64,000 nt of DNA from JAPOUP01 sp965199865 (GTDB taxonomy: Bacteria > Pseudomonadota > Alphaproteobacteria > Rhodobacterales > Rhodobacteraceae): positions 496,001-560,000 of the forward strand of contig CBDATU010000011.1 in the NCBI GenBank assembly GCA_965199865.1. Reading direction: 5' to 3'. The position numbers and the translations under genes are program-made. This document shows, piece after piece, positions 16,564 through 25,519 of the stretch (position 1 is its first letter; each line of letters begins with the position of its first letter). Under the pieces are notes generated by a model that saw nothing but the letters and a program-made list of their open reading frames with translations, did not search any database and was not told the origin of the DNA.

Positions 16564-18828
16564 TCATGGGCCGTAAATGTAAGTCGGCAGCCAGAGTGCA
16601 ACCTGCGGGAAGATGAACACAATCGCCAGTCCGATGAGCTGGATGCCCATGAACTGCATCATCCCGTAATAGATGTCCTTCAGGTCCCATTCGGGAACAA
16701 CGCCCTTCAGGAAATAGGCCGACAGCGCCACTGGCGGACTTAGCCAGGCGGTCTGAAGATTGACGGCAACCAGAATTCCAAACCAGGTGAGATTGACGCC
16801 GATCTTGTCAAGCGCGGGAATCAGGATCGGAATGATGATCAGCACGATCGGGACCCATTCCAGCGGCCAGCCGAGCAGAAAGATCAGTGCCATGATGATG
16901 ATCAGGACCAGAGTCTCGGAAAGCTCCCAGGCAAGCAGCGCCTCGGTCAGCATGGTCGGAGTGCCCAGCCTCGAGAACACGGCACCGAAGAAATTAGACG
17001 CCGCGACAAGAAAGAGGATCAGGACGGTGATCTCCAGCGTCTTCACGAGTGCGTCGAAGAAAAATCGAAGCGTCAGCTTGCGATAGGCCAGGCTGAGCAG
17101 CAGGGCTCCGAAAGCTCCGCATCCGGCTCCCTCCGTCGGCGTCGCCCAACCAAAGAGAATCGACCCGAGCGCAAAGGCAACCAGCGCCGATGGAGGAACA
17201 AGCCCCATGAAGAATTCGTACCACAGATCGGAAAAGAAGAAGCCCGCAGGTTTGGCATCGCGTATCCAGCGCGCGCCCAGATACATGATCGCCATCCATG
17301 CAAGCGGCAAAACCGCCCATGACAGCGGGAAAATCCCGGTCAGGCTGCCAGCGAGGGCCATGACCACCAGCCCAAAGAACACCAGTATCGATACGATGAC
17401 GATAACGGCCTCAAGCCAGTAATAGGGTGACGTCACCGGACGTTCATCCGGCGGCAGAACCGGCCCCAGAGCAGGATTCATCCAGCACCTGATGAGGGTA
17501 TATCCAGCATACAGGCAGGCCAGAAGGATGCCTGGAATTATGGCGGCCGCAAACAGGTCGGTAACCGGAACCTCCAGCACCGGTCCCATAACCACCAGCA
17601 TGATCGAAGGTGGAATCAGGATTCCGAGCGTTCCACCTGCAGTGATGGTTCCGGCGGCGAGTTTCACGTCGTATCCGGACCGGTTCATGGTCCGCGCCGC
17701 CATAATTCCGAGAATCGTTACCGAAGCGCCAACAATGCCAGTCGCCGCAGCGAAAATCGTGGAGACGAACAGCACCGCAAGATAGAGAGCGCCCCGGGTC
17801 CGGGACAGCATGAGTTGGACCGCCGTGAACAGCCGCTCCATCAGGCCGGCCTTCTCCATGAGAATGCCCATGAACACGAATAGCGGTACCGCAGCCAATG
17901 TCTGCTCCAGCATCACGCTGTTGAACTGGAGAGTCTGCAGATAGAATACCAGCTTCGCTCCAAACCCCCAGCTGCCGAAGGCAAATCCAAGGAATACGAG
18001 GGTAAAGGAGATAGGGAATCCGACGAAGATCGCGAACAGCATGACCGCTATCATCAGAACTCCGACCCATTCGGGAGCAAGACCGGCAAGTCCAGTCATG
18101 CCCACCAGCGGCGACCACAGGCTACCGATGCCACCGCCCGGCAGCAGCGAAGGATAGAAAGCCGACAGGAACACCAGAAGCAGAAACAGCAGATAGATCG
18201 GCATCGCCGCGAGAAAGCGACGCTCACGCCTCCGGCCCATTGCATGGAAACACCTGAGAAGTTCCGCAATTCCCTGGAGAATCAGGAAGAAGGCACCGAG
18301 TGGCATCGCCGTTCGCGCAGGCGCGAGTGGTGCCATCATCGTCGTGTCCATGGACCGTTCCCAGGTCATCCAGGCCTTGATGGTGTATTCCGAGGAAATC
18401 CAGAAAAAGAACAGCATGGCCGGAAAGTAGAAGGCCAGGTGGAGCAGCGCATCGACTGTGGCCTGGGTTCGTTCCGACCAGTTCCGATAGAGAAAATCCG
18501 CCCGAATGTGCACACCGCGCATCAGCGCATAGCCTGCGCCCAGCATGAACAGGGCGCCGGCAAACATCCTGCTTGCCTCGTAGGCCCAGAGCGTGGGTGA
18601 CAGGAACAGCTTTCGGGCCACCACCTCGTAGACCATGGCGACGACGACCGGGACAAGAAGCAGACAGACTGTCCTTCCGACCCAGAGATTGGTCACGTCG
18701 ATGATGCGAATGACTTTCCGCATCCATCCACGCATGTCCTCCGGTGTCTCGCCGACTCCTCCGGAACGTCGCTCGGCAATCAGCTCGTCGGTGATGTCGA
18801 GATCACCGGGATCGGACGGTCCGGCCAT
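16564..18828 (-). CDS. Fused TRAP transporter permease (DctQ-DctM)
   Basis: One polypeptide of about 754 residues joins both TRAP membrane subunits. Residues from about 30 to 190 are DctQ-like with four hydrophobic helices (GYALMRGVHIRADFLY is a typical DctQ segment). From about 240 to the end is DctM-like, with VPLFVFMGILMEKAG, ATGIVGASV, GGTLGILIPPSIMLVV and a late ATPTEGAGCGA block. The ATG at 18828 is preceded by GAGGAGAG at 7 bases and is preferred over the open frame up to 18894. It is the last gene of a GMC-TerC-TRAP operon. Such QM fusions are a known TRAP subtype. Confidence 0.92.
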   Translation of the reverse strand: MAGPSDPGDLDITDELIAERRSGGVGETPEDMRGWMRKVIRIIDVTNLWVGRTVCLLLVPVVVAMVYEVVARKLFLSPTLWAYEASRMFAGALFMLGAGYALMRGVHIRADFLYRNWSERTQATVDALLHLAFYFPAMLFFFWISSEYTIKAWMTWERSMDTTMMAPLAPARTAMPLGAFFLILQGIAELLRCFHAMGRRRERRFLAAMPIYLLFLLLVFLSAFYPSLLPGGGIGSLWSPLVGMTGLAGLAPEWVGVLMIAVMLFAIFVGFPISFTLVFLGFAFGSWGFGAKLVFYLQTLQFNSVMLEQTLAAVPLFVFMGILMEKAGLMERLFTAVQLMLSRTRGALYLAVLFVSTIFAAATGIVGASVTILGIMAARTMNRSGYDVKLAAGTITAGGTLGILIPPSIMLVVMGPVLEVPVTDLFAAAIIPGILLACLYAGYTLIRCWMNPALGPVLPPDERPVTSPYYWLEAVIVIVSILVFFGLVVMALAGSLTGIFPLSWAVLPLAWMAIMYLGARWIRDAKPAGFFFSDLWYEFFMGLVPPSALVAFALGSILFGWATPTEGAGCGAFGALLLSLAYRKLTLRFFFDALVKTLEITVLILFLVAASNFFGAVFSRLGTPTMLTEALLAWELSETLVLIIIMALIFLLGWPLEWVPIVLIIIPILIPALDKIGVNLTWFGILVAVNLQTAWLSPPVALSAYFLKGVVPEWDLKDIYYGMMQFMGIQLIGLAIVFIFPQVALWLPTYIYGP

Positions 18829-18882
18829 GGGAACTCTCCTCGCGGGTGACTGGGATGAACATTCCAGAAAATCCTGGGAACC

Positions 18883-18916
18883 GGACTGGCGCAACCCCTT
18901 CCGGCTGCGCCAGTCC
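18883..18916. other. Intercistronic hairpin between TRAP receptor and permease genes
   Basis: A perfect 11-bp stem (GGACTGGCGCA / TGCGCCAGTCC) with a 12-base loop lies in the 141-base gap between the receptor and fused permease genes. No T run follows. It could stabilise the upstream message or reduce read-through, paralleling the terminator after the other TRAP receptor. Confidence 0.55.
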
Positions 18917-18969
18917 AGCGGTGGAGACGGTTACGAAGCCCGAGAGCCGTAACCTCTCCGGAGACAGGG

Positions 18970-20076
18970 CTATTTTACGCTGTCCGCGAACGCCTTGCCG
19001 AGGCTTGCGTTCGACGCCTGAGCACCAGCCCAGAACGGCACCGCGATCGCCGCAAAGTCCTTCTGACTCTGCCAGACTTCCGCGAAGAACTCGTTGTCGG
19101 CCGCGTTCGCTTCCAGGCTGGCCCTGGCTGCGTTCATGTAAGCCGGGAAATAATCAGCAGGCGTATCATGAAGGATGACGCCGTGATTCTCGGTCAGATC
19201 CTTCAGCGCCTTGCCATTCTCATAGATGCGATAGGACATGGCCTTGGTCAGCGAGGCATTCGCGGCAACTTCGATCGCCTTCTTCTGGTGGTCTGTCAGC
19301 GCATCGTAGACATCGCGATTAATGTAGATGTCGGCGTTGACAACCACCTGGTGGAGACCCTGCAGATAATAGTGCTTGAGCACCTTCTGAAAACCAAAGA
19401 CGGAATCCGGTTTCGGACAGCACCACTCGGCCGCGTCAATCGTACCCTTTTCGAGCGCCGGAAGAATGTCTCCACCTCCCATTGCTACCGAAGCGATACC
19501 AATGTCCTTGTAGGTCTGACCTGGAATTCCCGGAGGCGTCCGGAACCGGTATTTCCGGAAATCTTCCATTGATTCAATCGGTTCCTTGAACCATCCAAGG
19601 GCTTCCGGTCCAACCGGCTGAAGCATGAAACCCTTCACGTTCACGCCCATCTCGTCCCAGAGGCGATCATAGAGCTCTCTGCCACCACCGTACTGAAACC
19701 AGCTCAGGAAAGCGATGTTATCGATTCCGACGCCAGCCCCGGCGACCGGCGATCCGAACAGCATGGCAGCCGGATGTTTGCCGGACCAATAGTGTGTCCA
19801 GGCGAAACCGGCTTCGATCAGGCCCGAATCGACTGCGTCAAGGGTTTCAGCAACGCCGACAACGGCTCCGGCGGGCAGGACCTCGAACTTGACCTCACCA
19901 TTGGTCAGTGCCTCGACGTCGGCGGCGAACTCCTTCAGCATGACGACTTCGTCGGCCTTTGCCGGAATCACCGACTGGACTCTGATTGTCACTTCTGCCG
20001 AAGCGGCCGAAACCAGCATGCCGAGGCCGAGCGCCGCCGCGAATGCCTTTCCGGCAATTCCTTTGTTATTCAACAT
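18970..20076 (-). CDS. TRAP transporter substrate-binding protein
   Basis: Periplasmic receptor of about 368 residues. A Sec signal peptide is clear (Lys5, hydrophobic core to about 22, ASAEV cleavage region near 27). The body carries TRAP receptor landmarks such as YRFRTPPGIPGQTYKD and EWCCPKPD, the latter resembling the TAXI/DctP7-like family of receptors for oxo or aromatic acids. The start at 20076 has GGAGG five bases upstream; the frame runs on to 20244 without a better start. It serves the fused permease downstream. The upstream GMC oxidoreductase suggests the cargo is an alcohol or its acid. Confidence 0.88.
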   Translation of the reverse strand: MLNNKGIAGKAFAAALGLGMLVSAASAEVTIRVQSVIPAKADEVVMLKEFAADVEALTNGEVKFEVLPAGAVVGVAETLDAVDSGLIEAGFAWTHYWSGKHPAAMLFGSPVAGAGVGIDNIAFLSWFQYGGGRELYDRLWDEMGVNVKGFMLQPVGPEALGWFKEPIESMEDFRKYRFRTPPGIPGQTYKDIGIASVAMGGGDILPALEKGTIDAAEWCCPKPDSVFGFQKVLKHYYLQGLHQVVVNADIYINRDVYDALTDHQKKAIEVAANASLTKAMSYRIYENGKALKDLTENHGVILHDTPADYFPAYMNAARASLEANAADNEFFAEVWQSQKDFAAIAVPFWAGAQASNASLGKAFADSVK

Positions 20077-20207
20077 GGTAACCTCCACTTGGGTTGATGC
20101 CTTCATCCGTAGGTTGTACCGCCATCCCTGAAGGCGAAGGGACGACAGCAAGGTCAGGGCCGGTCGGAACCTAACCGGATGGCCCGTCGGTCGTTTAGGG
20201 CAGAACC

Positions 20208-20825
20208 TCATAGCATTCCCAGGAGGCCGACCACTTCTGGCCAACCATCATAGAGCATTCTGCCACTCAGATACATGAGAAACACGAGGCCCGCCCAGGA
20301 CAGCCAGGAAAATCGGGCCATGATCCTCATGATGATCGTTGCGAACAGTGCCATGAACAGAATCGCAAGCGCCAGTCCGAAGACCAGAAGCGCCGTGTTT
20401 TCCCGAGCGATGGCGGCAACTGCGACCACATTGTCAATGGACATCGAGACGTCGGCAAAGGCAATCGTGACAAGGGCCGACGAGAGACTCTTCCTCTCCG
20501 CAGGACTTTCCGACTGGTCCCGGGACTCGCCATCCTGCATGGTCTTCGCCGTATGGTCCTTCAGGTCCCGGTAGAATCGCCAGCAGACGATCACAAGTAG
20601 AATGCCACCGAAGAAAAGGATGCCAGGGATCGTCAGCAGGACGCTTGCGATCGCGGCAAAGAAGATGCGCAGTCCGGCCGCGAGCGCCATGCCATAAAAT
20701 ATGGCCCGTCGCCTCTGCTCCGGCGGCAGACCGGCGGCGGCCATACCAATGACAAGTGCGTTGTCGCCCGAGAGAATGATGTCAGCGAAAACGATCTGCA
20801 GGATGTCGAGGCCGGTGCCAATCAT
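20208..20825 (-). CDS. TerC/YjbE-family integral membrane protein
   Basis: Membrane protein of 205 residues with about six to seven helices and the duplicated acidic motifs of the TerC fold: DIILSGDNALVIGMA (about residue 15-30) and FADVSMSIDNVVAVAAIA (about 123-140). Family members are linked to tellurium resistance and manganese export. The start overlaps the GMC stop by ATGA, so it is coupled to an oxidoreductase, an unusual partner. A 131-base gap separates it from the TRAP receptor gene downstream. The function in this operon is not known. Confidence 0.87.
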   Translation of the reverse strand: MIGTGLDILQIVFADIILSGDNALVIGMAAAGLPPEQRRRAIFYGMALAAGLRIFFAAIASVLLTIPGILFFGGILLVIVCWRFYRDLKDHTAKTMQDGESRDQSESPAERKSLSSALVTIAFADVSMSIDNVVAVAAIARENTALLVFGLALAILFMALFATIIMRIMARFSWLSWAGLVFLMYLSGRMLYDGWPEVVGLLGML

Positions 20826-22438
20826 GTTCGCGCGTCTTCCAGGATCATGTCAGATGCCTTTTCCGCAATCATTATTGTCGGTGCATTCGTGTTCCCCGAA
20901 ACGATTCGCGGCATGATCGAGGCATCGGCGACCCGAAGCCCGCCGACGCCATGGACCTTCAGGCGCTCGTCTACGACGGCTCCTTTGTCGGTCTGCGGCC
21001 CCATCCTACAGGTTCCGGTTGGATGATAGATCGTGGTGGCGGAGTTCCTTGCCCATTCCAGAAGCGCAGTCCCGTCGTCGTCCGCCACTGCCGGGCCAGG
21101 GGCAAATTCGCCAGTGATATGCGACATTATGGGATCATGGCGGGCAATGCGCCGTGCGATTCGAATTCCCTCTACGAGAGTCCGGCAGTCGGTTTCGGTA
21201 GCCAGATAATTGGGATGAATATCCGGGTGATCGTCAGGGTCAGCGGAGCGGAGACGGATGCAGCCGGCACTTTCTGGCCGAAGCTGCAGGACCGAGGCCG
21301 TGAAAGCTGAGAATGGATGGGTGCCCTTTCCGGGAGCATCGGCGCTGAACGGTTGAATATGGAACTGGATGTCCGGGGTCTCAAGTTCCGGGCGTGTTTT
21401 CAGGAAGCCGGTCCCGAGACTTGCCGCCATGGTCGCCGGCCCGGTTCGCGTCAGCAGATATCTCAGACCAATCACTGCCTGCTTCATCAGGCTGTCGGTC
21501 TCGACATTGATCGTCGGCAGTTCAGTCGTGAAGACCGGTCGCGCCTGCAGATGATCCTGAAGATTTTTTCCAACTCCCCCAAGCTCGGCGCGAACCTCGA
21601 TGCCGTGGTGCCGAAGTTCCTCACCGCTACCGATGCCGGAGAGCATCATGATCTGAGGTGAACCGATGGACCCGGCCGACAGCACGACTTCGCGCCTGGC
21701 AGTCAGTTCCCTTGATCCTGTGGGAGAACGGAACCGAATTCCGGTGACGTTTCTGCCCCGGAAGGTAAGGGAGGTAACCCTGGCTCCCGTGAAGACCGTC
21801 AGATTGGGACGCCTGTTTACGGGCCGCAGATACGCAACCGCTGAGCTACAGCGCCACCCCCGTGACGCGGTCTGCTGGAACAGGGCCACGCCTTCCTGAT
21901 CGCCCGAATTGTAGTCCGAATTCCGCCGATAACCGGCATTGACAGCGGCCTCGATCCAGAGATCAACGATCTCCCGCCGAAGACGCATGGGAGAGATCTG
22001 AAGCGGCCCCGCTGTGCCCCGCTCGCCGCTGTCATCCTCATTGACGCTTCCCCGCCAGTTCTCCAGCCGGGTAAAATAGGGCTGGACGCCTTCCCAGGAC
22101 CATCCGGGATTGCCCAGCTGCCGCCAATGGTCATAGTCCTGTTGCTGACCCCGCACATAGAGAAGTCCATTGATGGAACTTGATCCACCAAGCACCTTTC
22201 CACGCGGCCAGGGAATGGACCGGCCATTCAGGCCGGGATCAGCGCAGGTGCGATAGCACCAGTCCGTCGCGGGATTTCCCATGGTCCGGAAATAGCCAAC
22301 GGGTATGTGAATCCACGGATTCCAGTCGCGGCCACCTGCCTCGACCAGGGCAACGCGATGGCTGGCAACGGCCGACAGCCGATTTGCCAGAACGCAGCCA
22401 GCGGAGCCGGCACCGACGATAACGAAATCGAATTCCAT
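20822..22438 (-). CDS. GMC family FAD-dependent oxidoreductase (choline dehydrogenase-like)
   Basis: Flavoprotein alcohol dehydrogenase of 538 residues. It opens with the FAD motif IVGAGSAGCVLANRLS, has the GMC signature PRGKVLGGSSSINGLLYVRG (about residues 79-98), a second signature GSIGSPQIMMLSGIG (about 256-270) and the C-terminal HPTGTCRMG and NTNAPTIMIAEKASD blocks with the active-site His and Asn. It oxidises a primary alcohol to an aldehyde or acid; the identity is unknown. It is the first gene of the operon running to 16564. A 35-bp palindrome ends 15 bases before its ATG. There is no good ribosome binding site, so structure in the leader may matter. Confidence 0.93.
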   Translation of the reverse strand: MEFDFVIVGAGSAGCVLANRLSAVASHRVALVEAGGRDWNPWIHIPVGYFRTMGNPATDWCYRTCADPGLNGRSIPWPRGKVLGGSSSINGLLYVRGQQQDYDHWRQLGNPGWSWEGVQPYFTRLENWRGSVNEDDSGERGTAGPLQISPMRLRREIVDLWIEAAVNAGYRRNSDYNSGDQEGVALFQQTASRGWRCSSAVAYLRPVNRRPNLTVFTGARVTSLTFRGRNVTGIRFRSPTGSRELTARREVVLSAGSIGSPQIMMLSGIGSGEELRHHGIEVRAELGGVGKNLQDHLQARPVFTTELPTINVETDSLMKQAVIGLRYLLTRTGPATMAASLGTGFLKTRPELETPDIQFHIQPFSADAPGKGTHPFSAFTASVLQLRPESAGCIRLRSADPDDHPDIHPNYLATETDCRTLVEGIRIARRIARHDPIMSHITGEFAPGPAVADDDGTALLEWARNSATTIYHPTGTCRMGPQTDKGAVVDERLKVHGVGGLRVADASIMPRIVSGNTNAPTIMIAEKASDMILEDART

Positions 22439-22827
22439 CTGACCACAAATCGCGCAATAAATGAGACTTCATGTCTCATTTATTGCGTCTTTACCGCAAA
22501 CATTGACTGTCGGCAACGATTTTCTGGGTAAAAGTTCGATGGAATCGAAACGGATGCGGCCCGGAATGGTTTACGCGGCTGCTGTTCCTGGTATGACGTC
22601 CGCAGGGTATGGCCCAGATTTCCTTAATTTCCGTTAGGATCTTCCCTTTGACGTCCGCCCATTCCAGAATGGGCCGAAGCGCATAGCTTCGCTCCATGCG
22701 AATTGGTGCTATTGGTTCAGGTTGGGCTGACGGCAGGATGGATCCCGGCCACGCTTGACCAGGACATCGACGACCATACGGGTCACGCTGATGAACGGTC
22801 GCGGAAAGGAAAGGTGGAAACCGGAAC
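22439..22827. promoter_or_regulatory. Divergent GMC/iclR intergenic region
   Basis: Besides the 35-bp palindrome it holds two smaller dyads: GCCCATT-CCAG-AATGGGC (22657-22674) and GAAGC-GCATA-GCTTC just downstream. These lie in the presumed iclR leader and have no T run. No gene is seen. Confidence 0.5.
22453..22487. promoter_or_regulatory. Perfect 35-bp palindrome between GMC operon and iclR
   Basis: Arms CGCAATAAATGAGAC and GTCTCATTTATTGCG are exact reverse complements over 15 bp with a TTCAT centre. It lies 15 bases upstream of the GMC start and about 340 bases from the iclR start, making it the obvious candidate operator for the divergent regulator. As RNA it would also form a strong hairpin beside the GMC start codon. 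Confidence 0.75.
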
Positions 22828-23589
22828 ATGGCAGGCGATGCTCGCATACCCACAAGTCTCAGGAATCTGTTGATCATTGAGACGATTGCACGGAAGGGAC
22901 AGCCGATGACGCCGACCGAGATCGGCCATGAGATCGGCCTCCCGAAGCAGACCGTACACCGACTGTGCAATGACCTGATCGATCAGGGATTCCTGACGAG
23001 AGAGCCTAACGGAAGAAGTCTTCTGCCCGGGAGTCGGCTGCGCGGCATCGGATCCGGCGTATTGCACACCTCATGGTCGCATATCGCCAGAAGACAGATT
23101 CTGGTCCGGGTCGCGGCAGAGGTCGAAGAGACCGTCAATTTCGTCGTTCCTGGCAACGGAGGCATGCGGTATGTGGATAGGGTGGAGACGAACTGGCCGA
23201 TCAGGGTGCAGATGCCGGTTGGAACCGAAGTTCCCTTTCACTGTACGGCGAGTGGTAAGTCATTTCTCGCCACTCTACCTCTTTCAAAACGTCGGACCTT
23301 CATTGGCGCATTGAATCTTCAGACATTCACACCGAATACCCTCGACGATCCCGGCCGACTTCTCGAGGACACCATCCGCACTGCTGAACGCGGCTATGCC
23401 CTTGACGAGGGGGAATTCATCGAAGAGATGAATGCGATCTGCGTTCCGGTCACTGACAGCCACCATCGCTATATCGCTTCACTGGCCTTTCACGGCCCAA
23501 AACAGAGACTCCCGATCGAAACCGCCATCCGAAGGGTCGAATCGATCCGTCGCGGCGCACAGGCATTGCGCCAGGTCCTATTAACCTGA
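22828..23589 (+). CDS. IclR family transcriptional regulator
   Basis: Regulator of 253 residues: an N-terminal winged helix-turn-helix (LLIIETIARKGQPMTPTEIG, then LPKQTVHRLCNDLIDQGFL) and a C-terminal effector-binding GAF-like domain with VNFVVPGNGGMRYVDRVET, HCTASGKSFLA and the late GYALDEGEF and ICVPV motifs. It is divergent from the GMC-TerC-TRAP operon and probably controls it through the palindrome at 22453. The inducer is unknown. Confidence 0.92.
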   Translation: MAGDARIPTSLRNLLIIETIARKGQPMTPTEIGHEIGLPKQTVHRLCNDLIDQGFLTREPNGRSLLPGSRLRGIGSGVLHTSWSHIARRQILVRVAAEVEETVNFVVPGNGGMRYVDRVETNWPIRVQMPVGTEVPFHCTASGKSFLATLPLSKRRTFIGALNLQTFTPNTLDDPGRLLEDTIRTAERGYALDEGEFIEEMNAICVPVTDSHHRYIASLAFHGPKQRLPIETAIRRVESIRRGAQALRQVLLT

Positions 23590-23613
23590 TGCATTCTGCA
23601 GGAAAGGCTGTAT

Positions 23614-24356
23614 TCAACGATTGGGGATCGCGAGCATGCGCTGGGGTTCCCATCGGTCTTCGCGACCGGAAGCGGACTGGTAAAGGCTGCGCACCGGTTC
23701 AGCTTCGCCACACGCAAATTCGTCGATCCAGTCATCAGGCACATTGCGATGAACCAGTCCACCCGGAGAAAGGACCGCAGATCCATCCGCGTGATGAGCG
23801 GAAAGACGGGCTGGGATGATCGCTTCTCCGCCGCACCCTCGGGACATGACAGTCATGCGATACCCAAATCGGAAACCGTTAGCCCTCGACTTCACCGCCT
23901 GATCAGTCAAATTCGAATACACTTCCCCACTTCCAGTCTGTAGTGCAACACCGGCCCTTTCCGGGGCGTTTCCGCAGCGGGGGAGGGGCGGAGCCCGCGC
24001 GCAGGGAACGCCCCGGAAAGGGCCGTATGGTGGCGGATTCCGTCCCCAGGCCACCCGATCCGGCGTCAGTTTCCTCGGAACCGATGAGGCCGCACGCCGT
24101 CGCTCCTCCGCCTTCCGCCGCGCCTGGGCGTGCCGGTAGCCCCGTTCCCCGCTGTTGCGACGTATCTCCCGCGATATCACGGAGGGACACCGCCCGAGCC
24201 GCCGGGCGACCGCTCCCTGCGAAAGCCCGCTTTTCCTCAGGGCGTATATCTGGCATCTTTCGGGCTGGGTCAGGTGGTGGTAGCCCTTTGGCATGGCGGT
24301 CTCCGGTTCTCAACACACCGGGACTGTCGCCGCTACCAGGCCGATTAGCAACATCC
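23614..24356 (-). pseudogene. IS30-family transposase relic (copy 2) with hairpin insertion
   Basis: From the ATG at 24294 about 79 codons are intact IS30 N-terminus: MPKGYHHLTQPERCQIYALR, the helix-turn-helix SGLSQGAVARRLGRCPSVIS and REIRRNSGERGY. From about 24057 onward the frame passes through a GC-rich hairpin (23953-24024) and loses all similarity; the DDE domain is absent. The segment upstream of the start (to 24356) is shared with relics at 5560-5599 and 29646-29709. The remaining 340 codon-equivalents down to 23614 match nothing I know. Confidence 0.7.
23953..24024. repeat. GC-rich 72-base inverted-repeat element
   Basis: Arms of 21 bases (beginning GGCCCTTTCCGGGGCG) pair with one mismatch, enclosing a 30-base centre that can itself pair through GCGGG/CCCGC. 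It interrupts the IS30 relic at the point where similarity ends. It resembles a REP-type or miniature palindromic element; I saw no second full copy in this window. Confidence 0.65.
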
Positions 24357-25100
24357 TGCGCCGACCCGGGAGGAACCCGCTACTGAAAGTGCTGCACTTC
24401 AGAGTGGAACGGGGGAGTTAATTCGCGACTTGCAGCCGGAAGCAACGATCCTGCCAGTCGTATCGACGGGAGGTGCTACCCTAAATGTTGCGCGGGCAGA
24501 AGGAGTCGATTGTGATCAATCCGACGATCGAGACTATATCACCTTCTTCCACCAACATCTCAATATCTCGGTGCAAGAACGGCGTTTCTTAAGTCCGGAT
24601 GATCAACCCACTGAAATCACGGATCGCTACTGGCATCCTAGCCCCACCGTGTAGTGATAGGTTATAGCTTTCCATCAGCAATTCCCGCTAACCCGGGTGC
24701 CGCAGCGTGAACCATTCCCACCAAAGTGGTACGCTGCCCCGATTGAACCCACCGCCATCGACACCATCCGCTGCCTTAACCATGACCGCGACCGGGTCTG
24801 TTCCCCAAACCCCACTCCGCCTTCATAGTTCGTACGACCCGGTACTTCGTAAGCGGGACGGAGAATCCCGCCAACCGTCAGGAGAAACCCGTACGCTTCA
24901 GGGACTGCGGCAAGAACGGCAGACCTCACTGGATCTGGACCACACCCGCCCTGCCCGCCACCACAAAGGGATTGCCAGCGGACTACCGGGGGGCATTCCC
25001 CAGATACCCAACCAGGGGCAGCGCTCTAAAGCCGGTGACCGAGGCGCTCACAGGCCAGAAGGCGCGGAAATGGCGAAAGCCTAGGTCGCAGGAGGTCAGC
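24357..25100. other. Unassigned stretch downstream of the IS30 relic
   Basis: Plus-strand frames of 74 and 125 codons (24430-24654 and 24707-25084) have no clear ribosome binding site and no family resemblance I can defend. The region ends beside the 3' end of the small coiled-coil membrane protein gene. Confidence 0.4.
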
Positions 25101-25361
25101 CTATTCGTCGGAAGGCAGCGATGACAGCATCACCGCTTTCAGCTCCGCAATCTCGGTGGAAAGACGTTCCTGTCCTGTCCTGATGCCGTCGATTTCGGCG
25201 GAAAGGCGTTCCTGTCCCGCCTTCAGATCCGAAACGCTAACCGCAATCCAGCCAAGAAATGTCAGAAATCCCGCCAGAAGAACGCCCGCAAGCGTCACCG
25301 CCATCGGATGACGCGTCAGATCCGCCCGCTGATAGCCGTTGTTCGTAACCGGCATGTCCAT
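25101..25361 (-). CDS. Small membrane protein with coiled-coil repeat
   Basis: An 86-residue protein of unknown function. A single transmembrane helix (LAGVLLAGFLTFLGWIAVSV, about residues 24-43) follows a polar N-terminus, and the C-terminal half is a coiled coil with a two-fold repeat, AGQERLSAEIDGI then TGQERLSTEIAEL. This layout is seen in small inner-membrane proteins that oligomerise or tether partners. No homologue is named from memory. It is isolated between relic DNA and the UxaA-type gene, on the same strand as the latter but with 160 bases between them. Confidence 0.6.
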   Translation of the reverse strand: MDMPVTNNGYQRADLTRHPMAVTLAGVLLAGFLTFLGWIAVSVSDLKAGQERLSAEIDGIRTGQERLSTEIAELKAVMLSSLPSDE

Positions 25362-25519
25362 GACCCCCGGCTAGCTCGTATTGTCCGGCGCTTCGCTCAT
25401 GCCACTTCTATATTTGATGACGGCTACCCGTCAAGATGCGGTAGGAAATGCGGTTGGAGACTCTTTTCAACGTCTGAAAAAAATCAGCCGCCCCCCTAAC
25501 GGGAAGCACATCCGGTCCC

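Noticed and set aside
21830..21860. tRNA-like string (CTGAGCTACAGCGCCAC) on the strand opposite a D-arm
   Set aside because: It lies inside the well-conserved GMC coding frame and no acceptor stem, anticodon arm or T-arm can be folded around it.
24707..25084. 125-codon plus-strand frame, considered as an IS1595 zinc-ribbon relic
   Set aside because: An alternative frame contains FRDCGKN, recalling the IS1595 FRCRDCRK motif, but the flanking sequence does not align.
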